From contig NW_026570377.1 in assembly GCF_019649055.1 (NCBI RefSeq), positions 186,001 to 250,000 on the forward strand: DNA of 64,000 bases. The letters run 5' to 3'. The notes under the pieces were generated by a model. That model was not told where the DNA came from and searched no databases. It was given only the letters and a program-made list of their open reading frames with translations. Below, in pieces: positions 46,032 through 57,811 of the stretch. This DNA is from Paramacrobiotus metropolitanus. Taxonomy: Eukaryota > Tardigrada > Eutardigrada > Parachela > Macrobiotidae. A program made the position numbers and the translations under genes. Each line of letters opens with the position of its first letter. Position 1 is the stretch's first letter.

Positions 46032-46520
46032 CTGCAGTGAATCTTGCCATATCCATCCCAGAAATTTCACACCATTCTGCGAACAGTACAAATGGTCATA
46101 TGCATGTATTATTTGATCCTTTTTTACTGTCACACGTTTTCATATTTTGATTTTCACAAGCAATGCACCCATACCGCTGCTTATAAGAACAGTTAGCGAT
46201 TCTGTGGGGTCGATGAATTCATTTCCATACAATCTACCGAGAGTATTAATGGCACTTCCGGCTGAGTCTTCGCATCCCATGGTGAAATCCGATACAGAAG
46301 TGGTATTAACCGATGTCGCCATCAGTCGCCTTACATCCCGGAAACTCGCATATCTCTCGAGTAACATCTCGAAGACAACGTCGTACGCGGGCTTCATAGT
46401 CGCGTAGCCACACGTGTCGTCATTCGTGGTGATGGCGATAATCAGCGTAACATTGCCGCGTAAGGTCAGTGACAAACATGGTAGTGATAATAAAATAGCG
46501 GCCAGAAAATGTTGCCGCAA
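46032..46520 (-). pseudogene. ANF-receptor ligand-domain fragment, copy 3
   Basis: Exons 46175-46520 and 46032-46076 with a phase-1 GT-AG intron of 98 nt. The first encodes a clear signal peptide (HFLAAILLSLPCLSLTL) and VTLIIAITTNDDTCGYATMK, the best match to the cyclase start among the copies, with PAYDVVFEMLLERY. The 45-nt second exon encodes EWCEISGMDMARFTA and ends in a donor. No further receptor exon is recognised with confidence downstream. Its exon frame is unbroken, unlike the full-length gene's first exon. Confidence 0.72.
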
Positions 46521-47844
46521 TAAAAGACATCAGTACTTATTTGGTTTGATAACTAAATGCCCCAACGTGGGCTTAGTTATCAAGACCACCTTGCTGTATT
46601 TTTTAGCATATCCCGATCGAACCAGAAACCTATCTGGAAGTCGTTGTGCTAACGTAAATTGCTTGACCTGACCCCGTTCAATCGTTTAACATCTGCTTTA
46701 AATCCCTCCACAATATTTGAAGGGACAATCAATACACAGCTGCCGAGGTATCGTCAAGGAAAAAATTAGTCAGAGAACACAGTAACTTGCCAAAACGCAC
46801 ATAATTACATATACCAGTGCTTGAAAGAGTGACGCTAAGCATCAGTCCGTAGATACGAGTTACATACACCGGTCCATAGATACACACAGGTCGTTTTTCC
46901 CCATTTGATTTCTTAAATTACGTATGTTATATCTACATATATACGGTTTTACAATGTGAGGCGTAAGTCCGAGTAGCTTTTCAGGATGGCATTATTAAAA
47001 CATAAGTACCCGCGATTACTTCCGTTCCGAAATCGCACTCATGGCAAACGGCATTCTACATACTGCATACTTCAGCAGTAAATGTAAACTGATTTCATAT
47101 GCAGGATGCGACTGCAATAATGTGCACCGTATCCCCCGCTCCCGGCAAACCTTCGCTGACATTACGTTATTATTGAAATGCATACATTTGCATGCAGTGA
47201 CATGTGATTTATGATGCTTAGGTTAAACTAGACCAACCCAATCCGTTTGGCATTCCGCGTGGGAAAGTTCAAAAACTTCCTGTCCGAGCCTCGAGATAGT
47301 ATAATTAAGCAACTTTTCAAAGTACCTGTGTGTACTCAGATCCCTTAACAATCGGTCGGAAATATCAGAGAAAATACTCAGGAAATTAAAATTCTTTTTG
47401 GAAGCAGGATACAGTACGTTCAAACGCCCTTCCACCGGCACGTTTGCAGTACAGCAATTACATCAAGTCCAAATTTTCAGTATCAGTTTACAAATTATCC
47501 ATTGCATCGTAATCGAATAACTGTATCATTTTGTGTAATTTACATTTGATCATGTGCCTTGCGAATATTATCTAACTGTGAACAAGTAAGCTGCAGACGA
47601 TACCGCTGGCAGCTGCCAGATTAGAGTTATCAGAAACGCCTGTGCCATAAAAGTGGCCACAAGGCACAGACACAGTTGACACTTACAGTATATTCAAAAT
47701 TTTGGGCGGGTAGTAACAAAGCTAATTCGTTTTGGCAGTTCTTGTAACCAAGGCACAAGCACAGGTATTAAAATAATTGGCAATAATCAAACCATGACCG
47801 AACTTACCATTAGATATATCCTAATCGTAAGTGCATGTACATAC
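46521..47844. other. Region between ligand-domain copies 3 and 4
   Basis: A minus-strand frame at 47223-47441 (72 aa, includes NFNFLSIFSDISDRLLRDLS) could be a diverged later exon of copy 4, but I cannot match it to any known domain. Otherwise AT-rich with no recognisable feature. Confidence 0.35.
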
Positions 47845-48329
47845 CAGATGCGAAACGGGCAACTTCCGACGTAATGTAGTCATCCCATCCTGGAAAAGAA
47901 TTTACCCCTTGTTGCAAACTTATAAGACAAACTATTGCGTGGAAAAGCACTGTAATTTTGTACGCCTAAAGACGTGCCTCCAAGAGTCAATACCACAAAC
48001 TGTTCGGGATTACTGCCGAAACCGTGATGGAGAACGTTGCTGTAAAATGCTCCAAGTTTGTCGATTATGCACGCGACACTGCGGACATCCCGAAATGCTT
48101 GGGGACAGTTGTTGGCCAGATCTAGTTCATATCGTTTGACATGCATAATACAGGCAAATTCGTCGGCAAGCATCGTATTGATAACGCGGATTGCGGGGGC
48201 CATGGTGGCGTAACCGTAGGTGGGATCAGTTGTAGCGTAAAGGTTTACGATGGTCACATTGAAACTAATACTGACAGCTGATAGCATACCAATCACATGA
48301 AGAAATATTATCAACGAACTTCTAAACAT
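47845..48329 (-). pseudogene. ANF-receptor ligand-domain fragment, copy 4
   Basis: Start codon at 48329 gives MFRSSLIIFLHVIGMLSAVS, a signal peptide, then NVTIVNLYATTDPTYGYATM and the cyclase-like ligand-domain start. Exon 1 (47978-48329) would end at a GC donor (GGAG-GCACGT). Exon 2 (47845-47889) is again 45 nt and encodes GWDDYITSEVARFAS, matching the other copies, and is followed by GTATGT. Both exons are in phase. Later receptor exons are not found before copy 3, so it is a truncated duplicate or a gene whose remaining exons have diverged. Confidence 0.65.
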
Positions 48330-50066
48330 TTCTGATTTTTGGCTGCATGTAATTATAAAGTTGGCAAGAATCTTTTTGCTCCATTTTACAATCGTGCAAT
48401 GCATGCTTCCGCGATACTCGCTATGAAACCTGGCGTAATTTTGCTGTATACACACGCACACGTTACCGGTTAGCATAGCAAAATTGGTAAAGACAATAGG
48501 GGAAAGTGTATTTCTGTTTGCATTTACATTTTGTCACGAGTGCATTTTAGAAAAAGTATCGATCACTCTCCATTCACTGCTATTCCGTCGAGTATGCGTA
48601 GAAAGTTACACGTTTATTGCAGACTTGCAATAAGCAAAGGTCAGGTTACAATTTATATGAATGTTTGTCAAGACAAGAAACGTGCAACCAAAGCACAGTA
48701 AAACCATGGTAAAACTAGTCGTTTTTAACTTATGGTCTTGCTAGCTGGAAATACATATTGGTTACTGAAGATAGATTGGTACGATTTTGTTCTATATTTC
48801 AAACATAAGCGCCAATATTTACTGCTGGTTTTAATTAATAAACAGTCAGGAAACAATTTGTTGCCGAATTTTCCGTCTCGAAGGAAGATGATTCACAACC
48901 CGAGCGATCCTTGTTATTTGATAGTCCTACCATTCGGACGATCATAGGTCAAGGTTTTGCGCACTCCAGGGGTTCTCATAATGCCACAGCCGCCCACAAT
49001 TACGCAACTTGCACAGACGGAAATGGCTGTAGCACGCAAACGGAAATGTCTGCCGGTGGTTTCGGCGCATTTTTTGCCAATGATATATGGATAATCCGAT
49101 TATATTTTTGTGAGACCGTAGAAAAAATCAAGATAAATCTTAAACGTCCTGTCTAGCTCTCGTAATGCAGATACCCTGCGAAATTTCAACCTTTTTTATG
49201 TCACACACGATTATGTTTAAGCATTCATCAAGACTATCGTAATCTGCATATATTGTAGATGTATGTATCTAAATAGTAATACGGCAAATGCATTTCCTGC
49301 CTGTGAATAAATTGCATATTCAGTGGATGCATGCATTATATATGTACAGTATATATGCAGTGGCTGTCTTTTGTAGTTTCAGGTACACTGGTAGATCCTT
49401 TAAGGCCATGGCTATGAGGGCTTAATTCGTTTAGAAATCATAACATTCCTAGTTATTCAAAAACATAAATAGTTTCTCGCTCTTCCTGTGTACATAGTTA
49501 AATCCAAGAAAAATATATTTTAGCTTCACGTGCCATTTATTTAAAAGAATCATTAAACTGATTAGCGATCATCTTTAAGGCAAGATACATTTTCCACAAT
49601 ACGGCACACGTCATTAAGGGAGCATCCTTCTTATAGCGGCATCTTACAATATCATACCGCGAACTGAAAATCTCCAACATCTTATAACAAGCGCTATCGA
49701 ATGGCACCGGCGTATATTTTCCTCTCGCATCCATTGTTTCGCGTAAAGGTTTCACAGTTTTTCATCCGCCCCATTGCCTGGCGTTAATGATGCCGCCCGT
49801 TGCGATCGACGCACCACGGGTCACCTGTCGTCACGCTTGTGGAATCAGCCGGGTACAGTCGACGGCGGAAGCCCCATTTAAGGCGCGATTATCAGCCAGT
49901 CAACGCCAATAGATTCTTCGCAGTTACTTCATGGGATCATCGTTAATCTTAAGCATCCACGTATATTTCCCAGCTAGACCGTCTTGCTTCGTGGTGTCAT
50001 ATTCTACGGTATAAGTTATCTGCTCAACGCATCGCATCGCATCGCAACGCTAACGTAACCGCTCAA
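48330..50066. other. Intergenic, ligand-domain array to GPCR
   Basis: Divergent upstream regions of copy 4 (-) and the GPCR (+). A minus-strand frame at 49537-49755 containing YKMLEIFSSRYDIVRCRY resembles the copy-3 stretch FEMLLERYASFRDVRR and may be a fifth, decayed ligand-domain copy. Repeated CGCATCG near 50027-50050 precedes the GPCR start. Confidence 0.4.
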
Positions 50067-53000
50067 ATGGCACCGTTATTCATTCCCAACACCACTGCAT
50101 CGCTGCGCAACATTACCGGTGACCTTTCGCGCAACATTACCGGTGGCCGGTTCAACGGTACCGGGGGTCACAAAATGCCGTTAGCCTTCGCCGTCTTCGG
50201 CTACTGCACCATCGGTCTGGTGGTTTTTGGCTTCGTAGGCAATGTCCTGATGATAGGCTCCATGTTCCACGGGAAACTGTACCGGCATACGACCAACCAG
50301 CTGCTGATCAATTTATTCCTAGTCGGTGCCATCTACGCCGCCCTAGCCATGCCGGCAGCGGCCTACTCCACCATTCGACTGGGTTGGCACGCCGATAACG
50401 GCAGCTGCCGGTTCTTCGGCTTCATGGCGTTGAGCGGCTGCTTCGTCTCCTGCCTCAACCACGCCGCCATCGCCGTGGCCCGCTACTTGGCCGTCGTCCA
50501 TATTGGCAGCATCTCCAAGCGCATCCAGGACCGGGTGGGGCTGGTGATGCTGGTGCTGACCTGGCTGATGCCGTACGTCGTGTTCACCTTTCCCTTCTTC
50601 GGTGTGGGCGCCATGTACGGATACAAGAAGTCGGTGGAGCGGTGTCAGTACAGCAGTGTGGAAGCGCCCTTCGTCAACGCCTACCGGTTCATCTTTCAGA
50701 TTGCCCCCATTGTGGTCATGTGTATCTGCTATACGCTCATTGTCTTCAAAGTGTGTCTGGTGCGGACAGCGGTGGGGCGGAATAAGCAGAAGGACACCTC
50801 GTTGCGCTTCAAGCACCGGTTCAGTGTGGAGTTGGGTATCGCCAAGCGAACGGGAACGGTAGCGGTGTTTTTCATCGTCTGTTTTCTGCCCAGCGTAGTA
50901 TGGAGCTACATACCCGGTAGCATTGTCCAGGACCTGACGGAGAATCTGGCACCGTCACTATATCTGCTCATGTGGTTCGGTAAGTGTAGCTACCGGTACG
51001 TGAGACCTTAATAGGTCGGATTATACACGTTTGAACTTCAAATGTTAAAGCGCAGAACAAGCTATAACGAAGTACTTATTGTATTTTTCTATGAAACTTG
51101 CGCAGTATTTTGCACAGTAGCTGAGGTCACTCACGAAAATTAACTGTTAACCAACTTTCTATTAATATAATATTATCCTTTCTCATCCCGTGTACCTACG
51201 TTATCTTCTTTACAATTCATGGTCGGCTCAAAAGAATCTTTATTCGGTAAGGAAACTACGTAATTAGCAGCTACCTGAAAATCATATAATCACTCTTCAC
51301 CATTACAGTAATGAATTTTGGTCTAAATATATGTATAGCATTTATTACCCTGCGCAGAAATATCCATTTTCTGATCCTTTTCAAATTCCTTCCAATACGT
51401 TATTGCTAAACTGTTATAAATTTTGGTCACAACAACCGCACGTTATAATTAAGTGGAACGTTGCCTTCCTTCTAGTACGAGTACTGTACTTGAACATGCT
51501 GTTGCACTGCCAGAGAAAGTAGCTAGGAACCAGCTTGAAAAATAATCGAAGGGATCGCTGTTACTTCTGGTGGTAAAGTACAGAAATAATAAATAATGGG
51601 AAATACTGTAGCTGCACTTAATTCAGCAACATATTCACACTGAAGCGTGATTCGCACTGATTATGCCAAAGCGATAAAATGTATGGAAATCAATAACTTG
51701 CCTTTTTAACAACCCTTCCCTAGTCTACTCCTACAATGTCACAAAAGATCCTCCAGAAAAAGCAGCATCCGCCTCCAACCGCCTGCAGCGCAACGAAACT
51801 GCGTTGCTAACATGAATAATGTCCACGTCTGGAAGTATTGTACAGTACTACATACTCGCACTGTATTGTACTCATTGCATTTTAATCGTAAGATACCGGA
51901 TACATGCATGCGTTATGATGAATATCTATATATATTATGTGTATTGTACAGTACAGTACCGCTACTGCATATGTAGACAGTTTACCACTGATACTGCAAG
52001 AGCAAAACTTTGCTGATGACCTTACCGTCGCCATCGCCTACTCAGCAGTTGTATAAGTATTACACCAATGTAACACCATGAACTGTATTCAGTCTTTACT
52101 TGTTAACTAAAGATTTTAAGTTAAAGTGAAGTTAAAGTTGTTTCGTTAAAGACTGAATACAATTCAATCTAGCAACTGGAAAAGGGCATAACAATAACAT
52201 ACATCGACAGCTAAGCGAGCGCAGTACGTCATCAGCAGGAGTAAACTAGAGTTGGTTTGTGCGAGTTCGGTGTGCGAGTTGTGGGAGTTTGTGCGAGTTA
52301 GCAATAGTAAACAGAGTATTAAACCAAAGTGGTAAAACAATACAGTGACTAAACCTGGTAAAAAAAACTTTTTAACTGGTTATTACTTCTGGAAGCGCCA
52401 TCTAAGCGCTATTGCTGCCGGATTGCTCCAGGTCGACTCCGTATGCTCGATTGGTTTGACAGTTTCTGGAGCAATTTTCTGCGGTGTACTCGGGCTGCCG
52501 TTACTGTTGCCGGCCGGCAAGATGCAATAACCGAATACGCATTAAAAGTTTTGCGTATCAGACTATCAGTCACTAAACTTCATTACTACTATATTATTAC
52601 AGTAAGATTGTACTAATCAATATTTTTAACAGTACAGTATGTGAATGCGTAAAATACTTCAATAAATTGAAAATAATATATGCACGATATGTCAGGTGAT
52701 AGATCTAGGTAGATCACAGTTAGATAACCACGGAATGCATTAGCGCGCGTAGGCGGACATAAGAAGATAAAAGCAAAAAGGGAAGCTTACGGGATGCTGA
52801 AGAAGTTGGCGCAGGTCGAGTTTAATCCGGATTATCGAGGCGGTCAGAGAAACAATAGATATAGACATACATGCAAAACATCATGGGACTGCTATTGCGG
52901 CACGTGGCAGCCGCCGGATAGTAGCGGACAACAGAAACAAATTGTCAACAACGGGCTCAAGAACCATGCCGCTTTTCGTTAAGGGAGTTGACTTTTAAAA

Positions 53001-53783
53001 CTGTTGAATAAAACAAGAATGTCAAAACGATATTGACTGTTTTCATCGTGCATTTTATTATTTTCTCAAAAGGGTCAGCTAATCGCTCATTTTCTTGTGG
53101 ATTTGGATTACGTATTTGCGCAGATATTTAGCTGTATGGGTGAGATTAAGTTTACTCGTACAGGGCAGAATGAATGTTATTGACTGCGGAAAACAGGATT
53201 ATAACAGCTCCACCTTCATATCAAATTAGCTAGCTTTACCGAACTTAACGCTCCCATGAGTCTGACCACATAATTTAGGAAATGGTACGAAAGCGTTCAA
53301 TTTAAACTATAATTTATAATGAAAGAATTAATAACTTGTATTTTTAACGGTAAGTGCAACGAACAAGTTCTTCGTGCACGAACACGTGCTGTAGGTCTAT
53401 AAATAACGTGCACTGGAGCTATATGGTTAATAACTTAATACAATAGTTAAAAGATCGTGCCTTATAATTTCAGGCGTCTTACCTGTACATACGGGGCTTG
53501 CCGACTGCTAAGGCGTCAAGCAAATTTTTCCATTTTAGGAGTTACGTGCAGCTATTTGGCCTATCTCCCAGTTAATCCCGATTTACGCTACGCTATACGC
53601 AGTCTATTAAAGCGCCTGCGATTGTGGCCCACAAAGCGGGCGTCGGTTGGCCCGGTGATAATTGCCCCGACGGATTTTCCGCACAACTTTACCGAAACGA
53701 GATCAAAGTCAACTCGCCTAGCGGCCAGTCCACGACCACGTACCTTGACGGAGCACACCACCGGAAGTGTCAAAGACGGTTAA
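50067..53783 (+). CDS. Rhodopsin-like (class A) G-protein-coupled receptor
   Basis: Two exons, 50067-50979 and 53539-53783, joined in phase 1 by a consensus GTAAGT donor; 385 aa. The extracellular N-terminus has several N-glycosylation sites (NTT, NIT twice, NGT). Seven membrane helices are visible, with TM1 containing GFVGNVLMIG, TM3 ending VARYLAVVH, TM6 FFIVCFLPSVVWSYI, and TM7 completed by exon 2 (CSYLAYLPVNPDLRYAIRSL). The DRY motif is ARY, and NPxxY is replaced by SYLAY, followed by a helix-8-like NPDLRYAI. Two cysteines (GSCRFF, VERCQYS) can form the usual TM3-ECL2 bridge. Overall it resembles the invertebrate Tre1/Moody type of orphan receptors, but this is a loose comparison. Ligand unknown. 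The 2.6-kb intron holds a hairpin at 52080-52165. Confidence 0.9.
50980..53538 (+). other. Intron of the GPCR gene
   Basis: The intron splits TM7. It contains a hairpin (52080-52165) and several TACTGTA-type words around 51835-51970. Plus-strand frames at 52345-52530 and 52794-52982 carry no recognisable domain, and I do not call them genes. Confidence 0.6.
52080..52165. repeat. 19-bp inverted repeat
   Basis: Arms 52080-52098 (GAACTGTATTCAGTCTTTA) and 52147-52165 pair with a single mismatch. The 48-nt loop carries TTAAGTTAAAG-type short repeats. It lies inside the GPCR intron. Confidence 0.8.
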
Positions 53784-55561
53784 AGCCAAAGGATATTGGA
53801 CGCTCGCCGAGCGGATATAAGTCGTGCACTGCTGAATGTTATATATGTAGCTCATTACATGGATTTATGGCTTCGCAGTGATCGAAGTTAATTGAAATTA
53901 ATAGATCACTGCTTCGCTGGATATTCTGAAAGATGGATTACCGATAAATGTAGGGATACGCTCACGTTTAAGATAACTGAATTATTTTTGCAGCCACATT
54001 TTTACGATAGATTTCTTCTCGGTTGATTACCTGCTATGCGCGGTTGCAGTTTGCATATTTACAGTACATAAATGCAGCTCTATACCGGAACTGCTTTGCG
54101 TACAAATTGTTGATTTTGACTTATTTTGGAGTTTAACTGGATTTACAGGGCTATCCTTTATTATAAAAGAAATAAGAGGAGGTGTGGGCATCGTGTCTGC
54201 GCATCCATCCCAAACGGTATACTCATTAGACTGGAAATGACTGGATCACTTTAAGGTCTACGTACTATTCCGATTCGGTCTATCTCTATAAAATCATTTG
54301 ATTTGAGAAAACAAATGCGTTTTACGTTATTACACGACGTAAAATTAAAAAAAATAACTACTTAAGCTGTACGTGTGTAATAATTTTTCAGTGTCCGGCA
54401 TGGACGAAAAATTATTGATTAATCAAGATACAGTATCTAGCTAGTATACACTTGCGCTCAAGGATTAATAGTTAAAATTCAAAGTTCAGCACTTAATTCA
54501 GTGCTGACTGAGTAATTAATTTCGTAATAAACAGCAGCAGGCAAATTAATGCAATGAAAACCATGTACGTTTTTCGGTAGCTGTGACGAATGTAATTACG
54601 GGCTGAAAGCTGACAGGGAGTTGTAAGTTTATCGAAAACTGAATTTTAACGCTAACAATAGTAATACCAAAGGCATTCAAAGCACACGTTTTTGGCATAA
54701 CAATAAAATTCTGCGGTATGGTTGACTTTATAATTTTATGGTTGTTTTCTTCTGCACAATATACGATAATGTAGGATCGGTGATTCGGTGCTATCCCGTA
54801 GTGCAGCTTTGTGCCAGCCGGGCAGCATTTAGTCCAGATGCTTGGAGTGTACAATATCCAATAAAATTAATGATATTATTATGGTATTCAACTGTACTGT
54901 ACATATGAAGTGTGAACGTACAATACTTATTACTTACTACTGACAGTTCAATTTTAACAGTAGGAGTATAACATTTAATCAAAATTCATGTGTTATATTC
55001 ATCTTCAAAGTCGAATCTTTAAATCCTTACATCACGCACCTAAATACAGTATGGTAATTTTTTGTGGTTTATTTCCGCCCAATTTCCGCGGGGTCTACTA
55101 ACAGTAATTATTTTATAATCATTAATAATCATGACTATTTCCTTATAAATTATCAAAACTAACTGCAAAGATTCGCAGAAATTACGTTTGATTTCGGGAA
55201 TGAAAGAAACGATTCCCACGTTGAGGAAGCCGTAATGGAAGTGGTGAGCAGTATGTCAGTTGTTTCCGTTATGGGAAAAGTTTCTTGGATTTACAGTAAT
55301 CCACTGCAGTAAAAATCTTAAGCCAGCAGTTCGTCTGTTTGTTTTACTTGAAAGAAATCTCTCGTGCGCAAAACCAAAATTTCTCTCAAAGTCATGTCTT
55401 AACAAGATCAGCTATACTGGCTCATTTTCCCATCAAATCTCTCACAATCATTCTGACTGGATATTCCGCAAGAACAAACGAACCGAACTAATTAGTAAAG
55501 AAACATACAAAATCTAATCCGTCTTTGGAGCACGAGCGCGTATTATCGCCAGCGCCACAAT
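53784..55561. other. Intergenic, GPCR to NAA50 (convergent)
   Basis: 3' flanks of the GPCR (+) and NAA50 (-). Frames at 54546-54854 and 55260-55517 lack domains. No repeat was recognised. Confidence 0.5.
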
Positions 55562-57811
55562 CTAATCGTGCGCTTTACCCGCGTGGCCATTGACGGACGG
55601 AGTGCCGAGTTTCTTTTCGAGCAAATACGCATCGGCCGGCTCAATCCGTTTGTAGTAGTGCTCCGAAATGCCCACCACTTCGAAGCCGAATTTCTTGTAA
55701 AACTGCAGGGCGGCATCGTTGTTGATCTGCACGTGGAGCGTCACCGAGGAGAATCCTTCGCGGGCGCACACCGCCAACACGTGCTGCAAAAGGAGGGTGC
55801 CGATTTTTTGCCGCCGGTAAGGAGCCAAACATCCTGTTTGAAACACAAATCGATTAATAGCTAAATATAATAATAGGTACGGCACATTGTACGTATATAT
55901 AAAGCTGCACTTATTACCACAGCTGCGTAAAAAACAAACCACATCCTCTTATGTACGGTACTGTATTTGGCCTAGCTGGTGCACGTCAGATATTGACACA
56001 GTCGTATTCGTGTAATTATTCTTCTGTATTAAATTATAATTTTATAGTTACAGCCCTGCTCCGCCACACGCGGGCAGTAACAAAATTTCCTTAATTTCGA
56101 ATGTTGAAGTCTACCATTTTTACTTCATTTTTGCATGATAGTCCTAGGTCTATAGCAACTTTCTAAAGTATGCTTCTATGCAAAACGAAAGAGCAGGGGT
56201 TGAGAGCAAAAGTTTTACTTCAACGTTTTTCGAAAAAATCAGGTTGCTTATCACGAAATAACAATGCTAGATTAATAATACTCTAAAAATTGTAGGCGAA
56301 TAAAAGCGAGCAAATGACAACGTAGTTTTTTAACGGACCCTTCCCAACTTCCGTTTAATCCTTAACATCGTCTCTACAAGTGTTAGTTCTCTAGGCATGC
56401 ACATTCTTCGGAAGGTACCGCTTACCAGTTACCATACAAGTCTACGGGACACAGATCTTGTTTTGCGGTCATCTCGAGCACTGATCGCGCAAGATACTTT
56501 TGTTAACCAGTAACGGATACCTTTTGGGCATGTCAATAATTTACGAAAAGGTCCACTCAAAAAAATCGGTTACTGAAATTGCTAGGGAGGCTAGTATAAG
56601 TAAGCATCTCTAAAATGACCGCTACCCCCCATCCCTTAAACACGACTTGGCTCGCTACTGACACTTCAAAAGATCTGTTTTAGTATCTCGGAATCCGCAA
56701 CAAAAAGTTACACCAGAAAAGTGTAAAGAAAAAAATAAACGGCGCACAGAATTATTTTTAAATTTATTTTACGCAACTGCCCACGTGCGGTGCAGCAGGG
56801 CTGTATTTTGACGTACTGAAATTATCAAATCTGACATTTCGACAACAATTGTAGTGCAGTGGCTATCACTTTAAGCGCCAACATTTGCTTTTAATTTACA
56901 GCCTATAATCGTATGAACTTGCACGCAATCAAAATTGTAAATAACATAGCTGTTAATTCAAAAAATTAAGCAGCAATTTAAGCTTATAACTTCGTTTGAA
57001 ACTTTGCCCTTAAACCTCACACATAGCCCCCAAATTATGCAGTTCGTTTCTTGCGGAATTTCTAGCTAGCTAAGTGCTGAACTACTGTAGATAGCGAGGA
57101 TGTCTAGCTGAACACGCTAATTAAATAGAGACATGAGATAGCAACAACTCAATCGAAATCCTGAACCTGACAAACTGAAACGGAAAATCAACAGTAAATC
57201 AGCAAAGGCCCAAATACCGAATTTTCTATCCGAAAAAATACAACTAAACTACTAAAATCAACAAATTTAAGATATGTATTGCACATTTAGTAATTCCGCA
57301 CAAAGAAAATTCAGGAATGGAATAAACTTAGTCACGTTTTAAAGAAAAACGAAGAAACCCAACTGAGCTAAGCAGCCTAACCCCAGCATACTGCAAACTT
57401 TAGGTCTTACAGTTACTCGCTTTCCAGTTCTTCAACTACGGAAATTCTGACTGCTTAATTAAGTTCTTTCATAACAAAAAATCCGGCCTTACCCAAAGTC
57501 ATGATGTACAAACGCCGTCCAGGCGCCAATACGACGGGCTGAGGTGGATTTTGCGAGGAACTGGAGGTACCATTGGGTGCTGCTGCAGCATCGGGCGCTG
57601 CTGTGGTATTCGGTGGAGGCGAGATATCCACGCGACAACACACGGCGCCCACCGCCAGATCATTAAAGAAGGCTATTTTGGCCAAATCACCGGCTTTCAG
57701 AAGATCATTGTAGAACTGATCATTGTAGGAAACCGGAAAAATCACCTGGTTCAAGCGCTTCACCATCTTCAGGTTGTGCTTGGTAATCGTACCCAGCTCG
57801 GCTCTCACCAT
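55562..57811 (-). CDS. NAA50: N-alpha-acetyltransferase 50 (GNAT family)
   Basis: Exons 57493-57811 and 55562-55833 (phase 1, 1.66-kb intron), 196 aa against about 169 in human. Strong match to NAA50: KRLNQVIFPVSYND, FFNDLAVGAVCCRVD, RRLYIMTLGCLAPYRR, LHVQINNDAALQFYKKFGFE and YYKRIEPADAYLLEKKL. NAA50 acetylates protein N-termini and is needed for sister-chromatid cohesion. The catalytic Tyr (LYIMTLG) and His (LHVQ) are kept. Two oddities: an insertion of about 30 residues rich in Pro, Ala, Asn and Ser between CCRVD and RRLYIM, and an acetyl-CoA loop reading RRQKIGT where the usual pattern is RRxGIG. Start chosen at MVRAELGTIT, aligned with the family start. Confidence 0.95.

Noticed and set aside
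50343-50816. 157-aa minus-strand open frame over the GPCR
   Set aside because: His-rich antisense shadow of the seven-helix reading frame.
52345-52982. Two ~60-aa plus-strand frames in the GPCR intron
   Set aside because: One has a short hydrophobic run, but there are no splice-site or homology signals; they sit inside an intron that splices cleanly in phase.
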